A stretch of 64,000 nucleotides of DNA from Chitinophagaceae bacterium 26-R-25 (GCA_029906195.1 JARWSJ010000002.1:434001-498000), one strand, 5' to 3'; positions 44,672 through 53,299 are shown, counted from the first letter of the stretch. Made by a program: numbers and translations. The notes: a model not told the origin generated them from the sequence alone.

Positions 44672-44935
44672 TTATTGTTTCCAACGTTTCAACGAAGGAA
44701 TTCCTTTTGTAAAAAAGCCGGCAATAAATCCCGGAAATCCCATTTGCTTTAGCTTACCCTTTACAAAAGACTGCATTTCAGCAGCAGTGATATTTGGTTG
44801 TGTGAACTTCCCGTTTTCAAAACAATAACTGCAATACACCGTGCTTTTTGAACCATCTGCATTTGTGCCGCCGCCTTTTGGGTCTCGCTTTAGCGGCATT
44901 CCGCAGCTTTGACAGTTTTTGTAAACCTCTGCCAT
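44672..44935 (-). CDS. Small putative zinc-ribbon protein
   Basis: This 87-residue protein carries CQSCGMPL at residue 8 and CSYCFENGKF at about 35, four cysteines as in the putative zinc-ribbon family with the NCQSCGMPL opening. The rest (ITAAEMQSFVKGKLKQMGF) is helical. Related domains occur alone or next to regulators. Function unknown. Confidence 0.83.
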   Translation of the reverse strand: MAEVYKNCQSCGMPLKRDPKGGGTNADGSKSTVYCSYCFENGKFTQPNITAAEMQSFVKGKLKQMGFPGFIAGFFTKGIPSLKRWKQ

Positions 44936-45049
44936 AAAAAATGATTGAAAAATGAAATTAGGAAAGGTTATCCAAACTATTTTTTAGAAATTGTTTTAGG
45001 CAGGCCAGGAGCAGATATAACGGAAAACTATAGACCAAGTATATTGCTG

Positions 45050-46384
45050 TCAGTTCTTTTCCACCGCAAGTTTCCCGGCTTTTATTTCTTTCAGAAAGGT
45101 GTCATAATCTTTTTCCGTTTGGTCTGCATAAGCGGTGGCAAAGTTGCTGATTGCTTCTTCAAATGCTTCGCTTTTACCCAAATAGGAACTGATGGTTTCG
45201 GAATTGCCGGTTTTCGCATGTGCACGTGCAAGCATGCGTCCGCAAAGGCGTGCATAAGCCGTTAGCAATGATTTATTAAAGTGTTCTATGGTGGGTGCAA
45301 TTTTGCGGTCCCTCAATTGTCGCAGATAGAAGTGTCTTCCTGCGGGGCCAATGCTCCAACCAAGGAATATGTCGCTTGCGGCCTGTACCAATCGCTGGCC
45401 CTCCACTACTCTTTGTCCCTGGTGCAGATATTTGCTAACGCTTGTATAAGGTTCCAGCACGCTTTGTCTCGCTTCCTTCACTTGCAGGAAAAGCGGTTCT
45501 TTTTTGCTGTTCATTAGAAGTACAACGTAACACCTTGTTCCGACACTGCCAACGCCAACCACTTTTAGTGCTACATCCACTATTTCATATTTTGTTGCCA
45601 GCCATTTACGATCGTGTTGCAGCGTCTCGAAATAGTAACTCATGAACGAGCGCATGTATTCTTTATCTTTCTCCACATCAAAAGTGTGATAAATAAGTGG
45701 AGGCTGATCGGTTATTTCAAGTTTTCCAAAAACCTCTTGTGTGATCTTATAAAATACTTTTTGAGGAGTTTCCTTGTGCGCTTTTGCAATGGAATCATCC
45801 AGGAAATCTTTGATGGTTTCGTCCTTCGTTTTGCTGGCAAGCGTTTCAATATCAAACTTCATATACCACAGGTCCAGCATGCTCATTTCTGAAAAAAGAA
45901 ACATGTGCCTGCGATAGGCTTGCGCCAGTGTGTATGCCAGTTCTTGTCCGTCAATCTCTGCGAGATTATTGTTTCTGCCCGCGAGCACAAAACTGGTGGC
46001 AAGACGCTTAACATCCCACTCCCACGGTGCAGGATGCGTTTCATCGAAATCATTGGCGTCAAAAACCAAAGTTCTTTCCGGCGTGGCGAAGCCCCCAAAG
46101 TTCATGATGTGACAATCACCTATGGCCTGCACATTGATTCCTGTATTTGGCATATGCGAAAGATCGTACGCCATAATGGAAGCAGTTCCTCTGTAGAAGG
46201 CGAATGGCGATGCGCTCATCCGTGAATGACGAATAGGAATGAGGTCCTGCAGCCGGTCATAGTTTGACTGTTGTATAAAAGTCAATATCTCAGGCCTGTC
46301 TTTGCTGGTAGCAAATTCGCCCTGTGATTTCCTGCTGACTTTTTTTCGGATCTGTTTGCCTTCTGCAGCTGCGTTTTCACTCAT
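45050..46384 (-). CDS. DUF2252 family protein
   Basis: About 444 residues from the ATG at 46384; an ATG ten codons upstream is possible. IPIRHSRMSASPFAFYRGTASIMAYDL, IGDCHIMNFGGFATPERTLVFDANDFDE and HPAPWEWDVKRLATSFVLAGRNN mark the DUF2252 family, which has a kinase-like/aminoglycoside-phosphotransferase-related look (the GDCHIMNFG and FDxNDFDE segments). Substrate unknown. Single gene, divergent from the barrel protein gene. Confidence 0.92.
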   Translation of the reverse strand: MSENAAAEGKQIRKKVSRKSQGEFATSKDRPEILTFIQQSNYDRLQDLIPIRHSRMSASPFAFYRGTASIMAYDLSHMPNTGINVQAIGDCHIMNFGGFATPERTLVFDANDFDETHPAPWEWDVKRLATSFVLAGRNNNLAEIDGQELAYTLAQAYRRHMFLFSEMSMLDLWYMKFDIETLASKTKDETIKDFLDDSIAKAHKETPQKVFYKITQEVFGKLEITDQPPLIYHTFDVEKDKEYMRSFMSYYFETLQHDRKWLATKYEIVDVALKVVGVGSVGTRCYVVLLMNSKKEPLFLQVKEARQSVLEPYTSVSKYLHQGQRVVEGQRLVQAASDIFLGWSIGPAGRHFYLRQLRDRKIAPTIEHFNKSLLTAYARLCGRMLARAHAKTGNSETISSYLGKSEAFEEAISNFATAYADQTEKDYDTFLKEIKAGKLAVEKN

Positions 46385-46497
46385 GGTAAATAGCTGTTTC
46401 GCAATAGATAACATTAAGATCTTACTAATGTTTAGATATACGCTGCGTCCGCAAAACTTAATCGGTTATTGTTTTGTTATTTGGAAAACGACTCGTG

Positions 46498-47268
46498 ATG
46501 AAACGCAACACGCCCATCCACCTCATAGCTGGTCTTGCTTTTTTGCTTTTGGTGAATGTAAATAATGCATTTGCCCAAAAAAATAATCATGATTCCACGT
46601 ATTTCAAGAATAGCATTAAGTTCAATATAACCAACTGGATATTGTATGATAATGTTTTTATGTTTAGCTACGAACGGGTTGTGTCTAAACATCAAACTTT
46701 TTCTGTAACAGGAGGATATGTTGAAATGCCCGGATTTCTGCCAAATCAAACAGGCGTAAAATACCACGGAAATGTTTCGAAAAGTGGTTTTACCATTGGC
46801 GGCGATTACAGATTTTATTTGCCTTTTGAAAACAAATTTCCTGCTCCGCATGGTCTTTACATCGGTCCATACATTAGCTACTATAATTTTAAAAGCGAGC
46901 GTCGTATGGAATACACCGATACTACCGGCAGTACATCCACGGCCATTTTAAATTCAAAAATTAACGTCGGCAATCTGGGAGTGCAATTAGGGTATCAATT
47001 TATTTTGTCTAAACGGATTACCTTAGATCTTACCCTGTTTGCTCCTTCATTTTCACGCTATGGCATACACCTTGATGCCAGCGGTGCCTTGAGCGATCAT
47101 GCAAAAGAAATAATCTATAACGATGTAACACAAGCGGTAATTGACAGGTTTCCTTTACTGGACAAGTTATTAACGGAAAAACATGTGGATGCTTCAGGAA
47201 GCAGAAATGCACTGGCACCGGGGCTGAAATATTGCGTATATGTAGGATACCACTTTGGGAAACGATAG
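46498..47268 (+). CDS. Outer-membrane beta-barrel protein, DUF3575-like
   Basis: About 256 residues from the ATG at 46498; eight extra residues are possible from the ATG at 46474. The signal peptide ends NVNNAFAQ. Then come alternating strands (SIKFNITNWILYDNVFMFSYERVV, SGFTIGGDYRFYLPF, GLYIGPYISYYNFKSER, NVGNLGVQLGYQFIL) and a final CVYVGYHFGKR strand ending in an aromatic/basic tail. This is a small porin-like barrel of the DUF3575 type. Role unknown. Confidence 0.8.
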   Translation: MKRNTPIHLIAGLAFLLLVNVNNAFAQKNNHDSTYFKNSIKFNITNWILYDNVFMFSYERVVSKHQTFSVTGGYVEMPGFLPNQTGVKYHGNVSKSGFTIGGDYRFYLPFENKFPAPHGLYIGPYISYYNFKSERRMEYTDTTGSTSTAILNSKINVGNLGVQLGYQFILSKRITLDLTLFAPSFSRYGIHLDASGALSDHAKEIIYNDVTQAVIDRFPLLDKLLTEKHVDASGSRNALAPGLKYCVYVGYHFGKR

Positions 47269-47275
47269 ACCTCGC

Positions 47276-47422
47276 AGGTTTCACGCGGCGAACGCGGCGG
47301 AGCAGCGACGAAGCGATTTTTACACATACGATTCAAGAGAGTTTCCAATCTTCCTCCATTTCAAAAATCTTTGAATAAAAACACGATGCGTCGTTGCCCC
47401 TCTGCGTTCGCCGCGTGAAATT
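47276..47422. repeat. GC-rich inverted repeat (family K)
   Basis: The left arm 47276-47315 (TTTCACGCGGCGAACGCGGC) and right arm about 47384-47422 (CTGCGTTCGCCGCGTGAAAT) are reverse complements with several mismatches. It begins 8 bp after the stop of the barrel gene and is much richer in GC than the other repeats here. Confidence 0.8.
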
Positions 47423-47447
47423 CGTTTGGTTTCGAGACAAGGCATAA

Positions 47448-47476
47448 GAAAGCCCGGGCTTTTGACCCAGGCATAT
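47448..47476 (-). terminator. Possible terminator of pckA
   Basis: On the minus strand GCCTGGG and GCCCGGGC flank TCAAAA and lead into TTTCTTAT. One pair is G-T and the T run is broken. Confidence 0.5.
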
Positions 47477-47498
47477 CTTATTTAACCCTACAACCAAC

Positions 47499-49103
47499 TT
47501 AGACAGCTTTTGGCGCGGCTTTCAGAATTTCCTCTGATACGCCGGCTGCATATTTTTCAAAGTTTTTGACAAATTCCAATGCCAAAGCGTTTGCTTTTTC
47601 ATCATAAGCTGTTTTGTTCTCCCATGTGTTACGAGGATTTAATATGTCAACGGGTACGTTTGGACAGCTTAACGGCATTTCGAAGCCAAAAACAGGATCT
47701 GCTTCAAAATTTACTTTATCCAGCTCGCCTTTTAACGCGGCTGAAATCATTGCGCGAGTGTAAGAAAGCTTCATGCGGTTACCAACACCATAGCTACCAC
47801 CGGTCCATCCCGTATTGATCAGCCAAACTTTTACATTGGTCGCTTTCAATTTCTCTCCCAGCATTTCTGCATACTTTCCCGGATGTAAAGGAATGAAAGG
47901 AGCGCCGAAACATGCGCTGAATGTGGATTTTGGTTCGGTAACACCTGCTTCTGTTCCGGCAACTTTTGCAGTATAGCCGGAAATGAACTGGTACATAGCC
48001 TGCGCCGGGTTGAGCCTTGAAATGGGCGGCAACACTCCGTTTGCATCGCAGGTTAAAAAGAAAATGTTTTTTGGTTGATTGCCAATAGAAGGCTCAATGG
48101 CGTTGCTTATATAAGCCAGCGGATAAGAAACCCGTGTATTTTCAGTAATAGTCGAATCGTCGTAGTTCACGGTGTGTGTGCCTTCATAAAAGTTGATATT
48201 TTCCAGCAGGGCACCTTCGCGCACCGCATTAAAAATTTCAGGCTCTTTTTCTTTGGAAAGGCCAATGCATTTTGCATAGCAGCCACCCTCGAAATTGAAA
48301 ACGTTTTTATCTGACCAGCCGTGCTCATCATCACCAATCAGTTTTCTTTCAGGATCAGCACTCAGAGTTGTTTTACCTGTTCCGCTCAGGCCGAAAAACA
48401 GCGCTGTGTCACCACTTTCACCGATGTTGGCAGAACAGTGCATGCTCAAAACGCCTTGCTGCTGTGGTAAAACGTAGTTAAGAATGGTAAAAATACCTTT
48501 CTTGATTTCTCCCGTATAGCCCGTTCCAGCGATTAGAATGGTTTTATGTTTAAATGAAACCACGGCAGCGTTTGACTGACGTATTCCACACTCCAACGCG
48601 TTTAATTTTAATCCCGGAGCGTTAAGAATTGTCCACTCAGGTTCAAAGTTTTCCAGCTCCTGCTCCGATGGACGCATGAACATATTGTATGCAAACAGGT
48701 TAAGCGCCGGTGTTTCGTTTACCACACGGATCGATATTTTATACTGAGGATCGGCACAGGCAAAGCAGTCTCTAACCCAAATGTCTTCGCGGCCATTCAG
48801 GTAATGCATCATTTTTCCATAAATAACATGGAAGAATTTTTCCTCGATAGGCTGATTGAAACCACCCCAATGAACCGTGTCGGTAGTGATTTCGTCGCTA
48901 ACGATGAATTTATCCTTAGGACAACGTCCGGTAAATTCGCCGGTTTTGATTACCAATGCCCCGTTATCTGCAAGCTCACCCTCATCACGTTTTAAAGTGT
49001 CCTTTACGAGTTCATCGGGATGTAGTTGATAGTGAACGTTATTTTGAAATGTAAGACCAATCTTTTTCAGGCCTTTGATGGGCATCGCAATCATTGAAAT
49101 CAT
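47499..49103 (-). CDS. pckA: Phosphoenolpyruvate carboxykinase (ATP)
   Basis: About 534 residues from the ATG at 49103, with other ATGs at 49094 and 49085; a TTG at 49130 overlaps a promoter-like box and is rejected. It converts oxaloacetate and ATP to phosphoenolpyruvate and CO2, the entry to gluconeogenesis. FFGLSGTGKTTLSAD is the phosphate-binding loop near residue 240. FEGGCYAKCIGLSKEKEPEI and LINTGWTGGSYGVGNRM are family signatures. Full length. Confidence 0.96.
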   Translation of the reverse strand: MISMIAMPIKGLKKIGLTFQNNVHYQLHPDELVKDTLKRDEGELADNGALVIKTGEFTGRCPKDKFIVSDEITTDTVHWGGFNQPIEEKFFHVIYGKMMHYLNGREDIWVRDCFACADPQYKISIRVVNETPALNLFAYNMFMRPSEQELENFEPEWTILNAPGLKLNALECGIRQSNAAVVSFKHKTILIAGTGYTGEIKKGIFTILNYVLPQQQGVLSMHCSANIGESGDTALFFGLSGTGKTTLSADPERKLIGDDEHGWSDKNVFNFEGGCYAKCIGLSKEKEPEIFNAVREGALLENINFYEGTHTVNYDDSTITENTRVSYPLAYISNAIEPSIGNQPKNIFFLTCDANGVLPPISRLNPAQAMYQFISGYTAKVAGTEAGVTEPKSTFSACFGAPFIPLHPGKYAEMLGEKLKATNVKVWLINTGWTGGSYGVGNRMKLSYTRAMISAALKGELDKVNFEADPVFGFEMPLSCPNVPVDILNPRNTWENKTAYDEKANALALEFVKNFEKYAAGVSEEILKAAPKAV

Positions 49104-49467
49104 ATGGCTTAAATCTGTGGTGAAGGACAAAACTAACGGTTGTTAGCAGATTGGGTATGTACCCGTGATGTATAAAATTTGACCCTTATAGGGTCGGCAT
49201 TGTCTTTTTTTTAAAATAAAACATGTTTTCCTGTAAATAATTTAAAAGCAATCATTTGAACATTAGACAAATTGAAAATTTTTAAATTTTTTCACTTTTT
49301 GATAAAAGTCATATTTGGGGTGACGAACCCTGCTTTGTCGATGGTGAACCGGTTACCGTTTTTGCTACTGATTGACTGTTTGCATTCGCTGTATTCTTAA
49401 TTCCTAATTCTTAATTCCTAATTGATACCTACTTTTACGCATTCTTTTACTTTTTCAATAGATTTTA
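49104..49467. other. 364-bp divergent upstream region of pckA and pepP
   Basis: No gene seen. It contains a TAnnTTTG-type box for pckA (49128-49135), two short dyads, GGGTA-TG-TACCC at 49153-49164 and GACCC-TTATA-GGGTC at 49181-49195, and AT-rich words of the repeat H type (TTCTTAATTCCTAATTCTTA) at 49394-49422. Confidence 0.5.
49128..49135 (-). promoter_or_regulatory. pckA: Bacteroidota-type -7 box (TAGTTTTG) upstream of pckA
   Basis: TAGTTTTG fits the TAnnTTTG consensus known for this phylum and lies about 25 bp before the chosen ATG. No convincing -33 TTG is seen at the expected distance. Confidence 0.4.
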
Positions 49468-50757
49468 ATGAAATACAAGCCTTTAAATGCAGAGATATTC
49501 GTACAGAATCGTAAACGTTTTGTAGAAAAAATGGAAAAGAATGCGATTGCTATTTTCAACAGCAATGATGAATTGCCTTCGAATGGTGACGCATTATATG
49601 GATTTAAGCAAAATTCAGATCTATACTGGCTTACAGGCATTGTGCAGGAAGACACAATGCTGGTGCTGTTTCCCGACAATCCCGATCCGAAATTCAGAGA
49701 AGTATTGGTACTTGTAAGACCAAACGAATTGAAGGAAAAATGGGATGGGCACAGATTAAGAAAAGAAGAAGGCACGGCCATTTCCGGCATTCAAACCATT
49801 GTGTGGCTGGACGTGCTGGATGGCGTTTTGCAGCCATGGATACACCTTGCAGATACTATTTATCTGAACACAAATGAGAATGATCGCAAGTCAAACCTTT
49901 TGGCGGTTAGGGATTACCGTTATGTAGCCGAAATGCGCAGCCGTTATCCTTTGCACAACTATAAAAGAAGCGCAAGAATTTTGAAAGATCTGCGCGCCAT
50001 CAAAACGCCACTTGAAGTAGAAGTAATGCAGGAAGCGATCGACATTACTGAAAAAGCATTTCGTCGTTTGCTAGGCTTTATTAAGCCCGGGGTGTTTGAA
50101 TATGAAATAGAAGCCGAAATGATACATGAATTTTTGCGCAACCGCGCTACGGGCGAGGGTTACGGAAGTATCATCGCTAGCGGCGACAGAGCCCGCACAT
50201 TGCACTATGTGAACAACAACCAGGAGTGTAAAGATGGCGAATTGGTATTGATGGATTTTGGCGCGCAATACGGCGGTTACAATGCAGACTTGACTCGCAC
50301 AGTTCCTGTAAATGGCAAGTTCACCAAGCGCCAGAAAGAAGTGTATAATGCGTGTCTTGATATTCACAAATACTGCAAAAGCATTTTGAAACCAGGCATT
50401 ACGCTGGCTGACTACACTGACAAAGTGGGTGATGAAGCAACCAAACAATTCCTCAAACTAGGTTTGATCACCGAAGCTGATGTGAAGAATGAAGACCCTG
50501 AAAACAGGGCCTATAGAAAGTATCTGTATCATGGTATTTCACATCATCTTGGAGTGGACGTACACGATCTCGGAACAAAAACAGAGCCTTTACAAGAAGG
50601 CATGTTGCTAACCATTGAACCTGGCATTTACATTGAGCAGGAGCAAATGGGTATTCGCATAGAGAACAACGTTTGGCTTACTAAAGACGGCAACATCGAC
50701 CTGATGAAAAATATTCCATACGAAGCGGATGAAATTGAAGCGTTGATGAAGAGATAA
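49468..50757 (+). CDS. pepP: Xaa-Pro aminopeptidase (M24B)
   Basis: This 429-residue enzyme removes an N-terminal residue next to proline. The N-terminal creatinase-like domain ends near residue 170. The pita-bread catalytic domain shows all five metal ligands: the Asp residues in LMDFGAQYGGYNADLTR, His in YHGISHHLGVDVHD, and Glu in TIEPGIYIE and IRIENNVWL. Full length. The inverted repeat enclosing the next gene starts within 6 bp of its stop codon. Confidence 0.95.
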   Translation: MKYKPLNAEIFVQNRKRFVEKMEKNAIAIFNSNDELPSNGDALYGFKQNSDLYWLTGIVQEDTMLVLFPDNPDPKFREVLVLVRPNELKEKWDGHRLRKEEGTAISGIQTIVWLDVLDGVLQPWIHLADTIYLNTNENDRKSNLLAVRDYRYVAEMRSRYPLHNYKRSARILKDLRAIKTPLEVEVMQEAIDITEKAFRRLLGFIKPGVFEYEIEAEMIHEFLRNRATGEGYGSIIASGDRARTLHYVNNNQECKDGELVLMDFGAQYGGYNADLTRTVPVNGKFTKRQKEVYNACLDIHKYCKSILKPGITLADYTDKVGDEATKQFLKLGLITEADVKNEDPENRAYRKYLYHGISHHLGVDVHDLGTKTEPLQEGMLLTIEPGIYIEQEQMGIRIENNVWLTKDGNIDLMKNIPYEADEIEALMKR

Positions 50758-50762
50758 TAACC

Positions 50763-51264
50763 GAATAACTGAGTAACTGAATAACTGAAGGGGTGAGCAA
50801 GTGAGGGGTTGAATGATCTGATCTTACCAATTGCATAAATGGATATTGGATCATTAAACGTGGAAGAATGTCAGCTTATCAGTTTAGGGACGATTTGGCC
50901 CAAAGAACAAAGTTATTTGCAATTAGAGTAGTTAAACTTTTCAGGGCCTTGCCGAGAACGGCGGATGCCCAAATTATAGGAAAGCAATTGTTACGATCGG
51001 CGACGTCAGTTGCGGCTAATTACCGTGCTGCTTGCCGATCGCGCTCTTTTGCTGAATATCACAGCAAATTGAGCATTGTTATAGAAGAGGCTGATGAAAC
51101 AATGTTTTGGCTAGAAATTCTATGGGAAACAAGTATTGTTAAGCAGGAATTACTCCAAGGCTTATACGTAGAAAACGAAGAAATCTTAAAAATTATGTCG
51201 GTAGCTCGCAAAAACTCAAAAAAGTCATAGTTTCACGACTCAGTTATTCAGTTATTCTGTTATT
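50763..51264. repeat. Inverted repeat, family C copy 3, enclosing a four-helix-bundle gene
   Basis: The left arm 50763-50792 starts GAATAACTGAGTAACTGAAT; its first 24 bases are shared with copy 1. The right arm 51239-51264 (CTCAGTTATTCAGTTATTC) is its reverse complement with a few changes. A 120-codon gene fills the space between the arms. The unit occupies the whole gap between pepP and pssA. Confidence 0.88.
50868..51230 (+). CDS. Four-helix-bundle protein (23S rRNA intervening-sequence protein type)
   Basis: This 120-residue helical protein matches the family closely: DLAQRTKLFAIRVVKLFRALP, QLLRSATSVAANYRAACRSRS, EYHSKLSIVIEEADETMFWLEIL. Members form basic pentameric bundles; some are encoded inside 23S rRNA intervening sequences, and others (Avd) serve diversity-generating retroelements. 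No retroelement is near. The gene starts 75 bp after the left arm and stops 9 bp before the right arm of an inverted repeat that also exists twice without a gene in this window. The biochemical role is unknown; binding of nucleic acid is plausible. Confidence 0.92.
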   Translation: MSAYQFRDDLAQRTKLFAIRVVKLFRALPRTADAQIIGKQLLRSATSVAANYRAACRSRSFAEYHSKLSIVIEEADETMFWLEILWETSIVKQELLQGLYVENEEILKIMSVARKNSKKS

Positions 51265-51273
51265 AATCTTTAT

Positions 51274-52035
51274 ATGAAGCAAATTCCTAACGTATTTACG
51301 CTGCTTAATCTTTTCTTTGGTTCTCTTGCTATTATTGTTACACTTCAAAATGGGATCATTATTACTACTGACAGCTATGGTGCGCAGCTGGTAGATCTAC
51401 CAGAAAAGATTTGGTATGCGTCGCTGTTTATCGGGCTGGCGGCAGTGGTGGATTTTTTTGATGGGTTTGTGGCGAGATTGCTTAAAGCTTCTTCAGCAAT
51501 GGGTAAGGAACTTGATTCCTTGGCAGACGTGGTGAGTTTTGGCGTGGCTCCAAGTATGATCTTGTACCAGTTTTTGCGTTTAGGCATTGCCAAAGAAGAA
51601 AACGGGTTAAATGTTTCTATCATATGGTTATTGCCTGCTTTGGTGGTGGCTTGCGCGGCTGCTTACCGTTTGGCAAAATTCAATATTGATGACTCGCAAC
51701 AGTATGGCTTTAAAGGAGTTCCAACTCCTGCAATAGGTCTGCTGATCGCTTCTTTTCCTTTAATTCTTGTGAATTCCGGCGAAACAATCGCTTCGCTTTT
51801 ACTGAACAAATGGGTGATTTACGCCATCATTGCACTGGTTAGTTATCTAATGGTTTCCAACCTGCCGATCATGGCTTTGAAGTTTAAAGATTACAAACTA
51901 AAAAGCAATATGCCGAAACTGATCCTGCTTTTGCTGGCCGTGGTTTCCGCAATATTCTTAAAATGGCTGGCAATACCTGTCATGTTTATTCTCTATATCA
52001 TCTTATCTTTGGCCCTTCCAAAACAACAGGCATAG
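51274..52035 (+). CDS. pssA: CDP-diacylglycerol-serine O-phosphatidyltransferase
   Basis: This 253-residue inner-membrane enzyme makes phosphatidylserine. The CDP-alcohol phosphotransferase motif is DGFVARLLKASSAMGKELDSLAD (Asp residues at the catalytic positions, about 64-85), here with normal spacing. Six or so membrane helices are visible, starting NVFTLLNLFFGSLAIIVTL. Full length. It begins 9 bp after the right arm of a family C repeat. Confidence 0.95.
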   Translation: MKQIPNVFTLLNLFFGSLAIIVTLQNGIIITTDSYGAQLVDLPEKIWYASLFIGLAAVVDFFDGFVARLLKASSAMGKELDSLADVVSFGVAPSMILYQFLRLGIAKEENGLNVSIIWLLPALVVACAAAYRLAKFNIDDSQQYGFKGVPTPAIGLLIASFPLILVNSGETIASLLLNKWVIYAIIALVSYLMVSNLPIMALKFKDYKLKSNMPKLILLLLAVVSAIFLKWLAIPVMFILYIILSLALPKQQA

Positions 52036-52080
52036 CTTGTTGCGGAGGAAATTTTCTAAAAAATCGAAAACCAGAATACA

Positions 52081-52326
52081 ATGACTTTTTCAGTACAGGT
52101 AAAAGTAATGCCCCTAAAAGATTTGTTGGATCCTCAAGGTAAAGCCGTTATGGGTGGCTTAAACAATCTTGGCCTAAAAGGAATTAATGACGTAAGAGTA
52201 GGCAAACACATTACGCTGCAAGTAGACGCCGCTAACGAAGATGAAGCGAAAAAAATCGCGGAAGATGCGACTAAAAAACTACTCGCTAATCCTGTAATGG
52301 AATACTTCGAAATTTCAGTTAATTAA
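52081..52326 (+). CDS. purS: Phosphoribosylformylglycinamidine synthase subunit PurS
   Basis: This 81-residue protein is the usual PurS size: VKVMPLKDLLDPQGKAVMGGLNNLG, VRVGKHITLQVDA, AKKIAEDATKKLLANPVMEYFEI. PurS bridges PurL and PurQ in purine synthesis step four. purL and purQ are not adjacent. It starts 45 bp after pssA, on the same strand. Confidence 0.93.
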   Translation: MTFSVQVKVMPLKDLLDPQGKAVMGGLNNLGLKGINDVRVGKHITLQVDAANEDEAKKIAEDATKKLLANPVMEYFEISVN

Positions 52327-52348
52327 ATAAATTTAATTTGAGAGACAA

Positions 52349-52451
52349 GAACGCAGATTCTCATGATTTAGCAGATCTGTTAAGATTTTTTGATGGTTCA
52401 TTGATCCATATCTATCATATCAAATCTTGACAATCTTGATAATCTGCGTTC
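52349..52451. repeat. Inverted repeat, family A copy 4
   Basis: The left arm starts GAACGCAGATTCTCATGATT and the right arm ends GATAATCTGCGTTC. It fills most of the gap between purS and rsmI. Confidence 0.87.
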
Positions 52452-52476
52452 TTTCTCTCCAATTTTCAAATTAACC

Positions 52477-53145
52477 ATGCTCTATCTTGTTCCTACGCCT
52501 TTAGGGAATCTCAAAGATGTTACTTATCGGTCGATAGAAGTATTGCAAAGTGTTGATCTCATTTTGTGTGAGGATACAAGAACTTCATCTGTGTTTTTGA
52601 ATCACTACAATATTCAGAAACCACTTACTCCATATCATCAGCATAACGAACATAAAATTCTGCAGCACCTTGTAGAGCAATTGCTGGCGGGAAAAAAGAT
52701 GGCAGTCATCACAGATGCGGGAACGCCCGCTATTTCTGATCCTGCGTTTTTACTGGTTCGTGAATGTGTTCGTAACGATATTAAAGTAGAATGCCTTCCC
52801 GGCGCTACAGCCTTTGTCCCGGCCCTTGTTAACAGCGGACTTCCCACCAACCGGTTTTGTTTCGAAGGATTTTTGCCTTTAAAAAAAGGCCGTCAAACTG
52901 CCCTGAAGCAGCTGGCCGAAGAAGAGCGCACCATGATCTTCTATGAATCTCCCATGCGTCTTGTAAAAACGCTGGAAGATTTCATTCAGTATTTTGGTGC
53001 TGAGCGCCAATGCAGCGTTAGCCGTGAACTGACCAAGATGTTTGAAGAAAACAAACGCGGCAGCTTACAGGAAGTTTGTGACCATTTCAAACAGAAAGCG
53101 GTGAAGGGAGAGATTGTGCTGATTGTGGCGGGAAAGGCCGAATAA
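52477..53145 (+). CDS. rsmI: 16S rRNA (cytidine1402-2'-O)-methyltransferase
   Basis: This 222-residue tetrapyrrole-methylase-fold enzyme uses S-adenosylmethionine. YLVPTPLGNLKDVTYRSIEVL starts the family, CEDTRTSSVFLNHY, VITDAGTPAISDPAFLLVREC and CLPGATAFVPALVNSGLP follow, all RsmI signatures. It modifies the ribosomal decoding centre. Slightly short at the C-terminus, as is common in this phylum. Its stop codon is the first three bases of a repeat arm. Confidence 0.95.
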   Translation: MLYLVPTPLGNLKDVTYRSIEVLQSVDLILCEDTRTSSVFLNHYNIQKPLTPYHQHNEHKILQHLVEQLLAGKKMAVITDAGTPAISDPAFLLVRECVRNDIKVECLPGATAFVPALVNSGLPTNRFCFEGFLPLKKGRQTALKQLAEEERTMIFYESPMRLVKTLEDFIQYFGAERQCSVSRELTKMFEENKRGSLQEVCDHFKQKAVKGEIVLIVAGKAE

Positions 53146-53247
53146 TTGAAAATTGAAAGTTGAAAGTTGAAAATGAGGGTCTCATTGTTATAAAGTCTTT
53201 AAAATTGGGGCTTTCATTTTCAATTTTCAATTTTCAACTTTCAATTA
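53143..53247. repeat. Inverted repeat, family D copy 2
   Basis: The left arm 53143-53177 (TAATTGAAAATTGAAAGTTG) contains the rsmI stop; the right arm is at 53212-53247. The centre (TCTCATTGTTATAAAGTC) partly resembles that of the 38594 copy. Confidence 0.85.
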
Positions 53248-53299
53248 AACTACCTTGGTGTAATTTTTGTCCAAAGAAAAATCTAAACAAAATTTCTGT

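Noticed and set aside
50868-51230. Four-helix-bundle gene as an Avd accessory gene of a diversity-generating retroelement
   Set aside because: No reverse transcriptase, template repeat or variable-repeat target is visible in the window.
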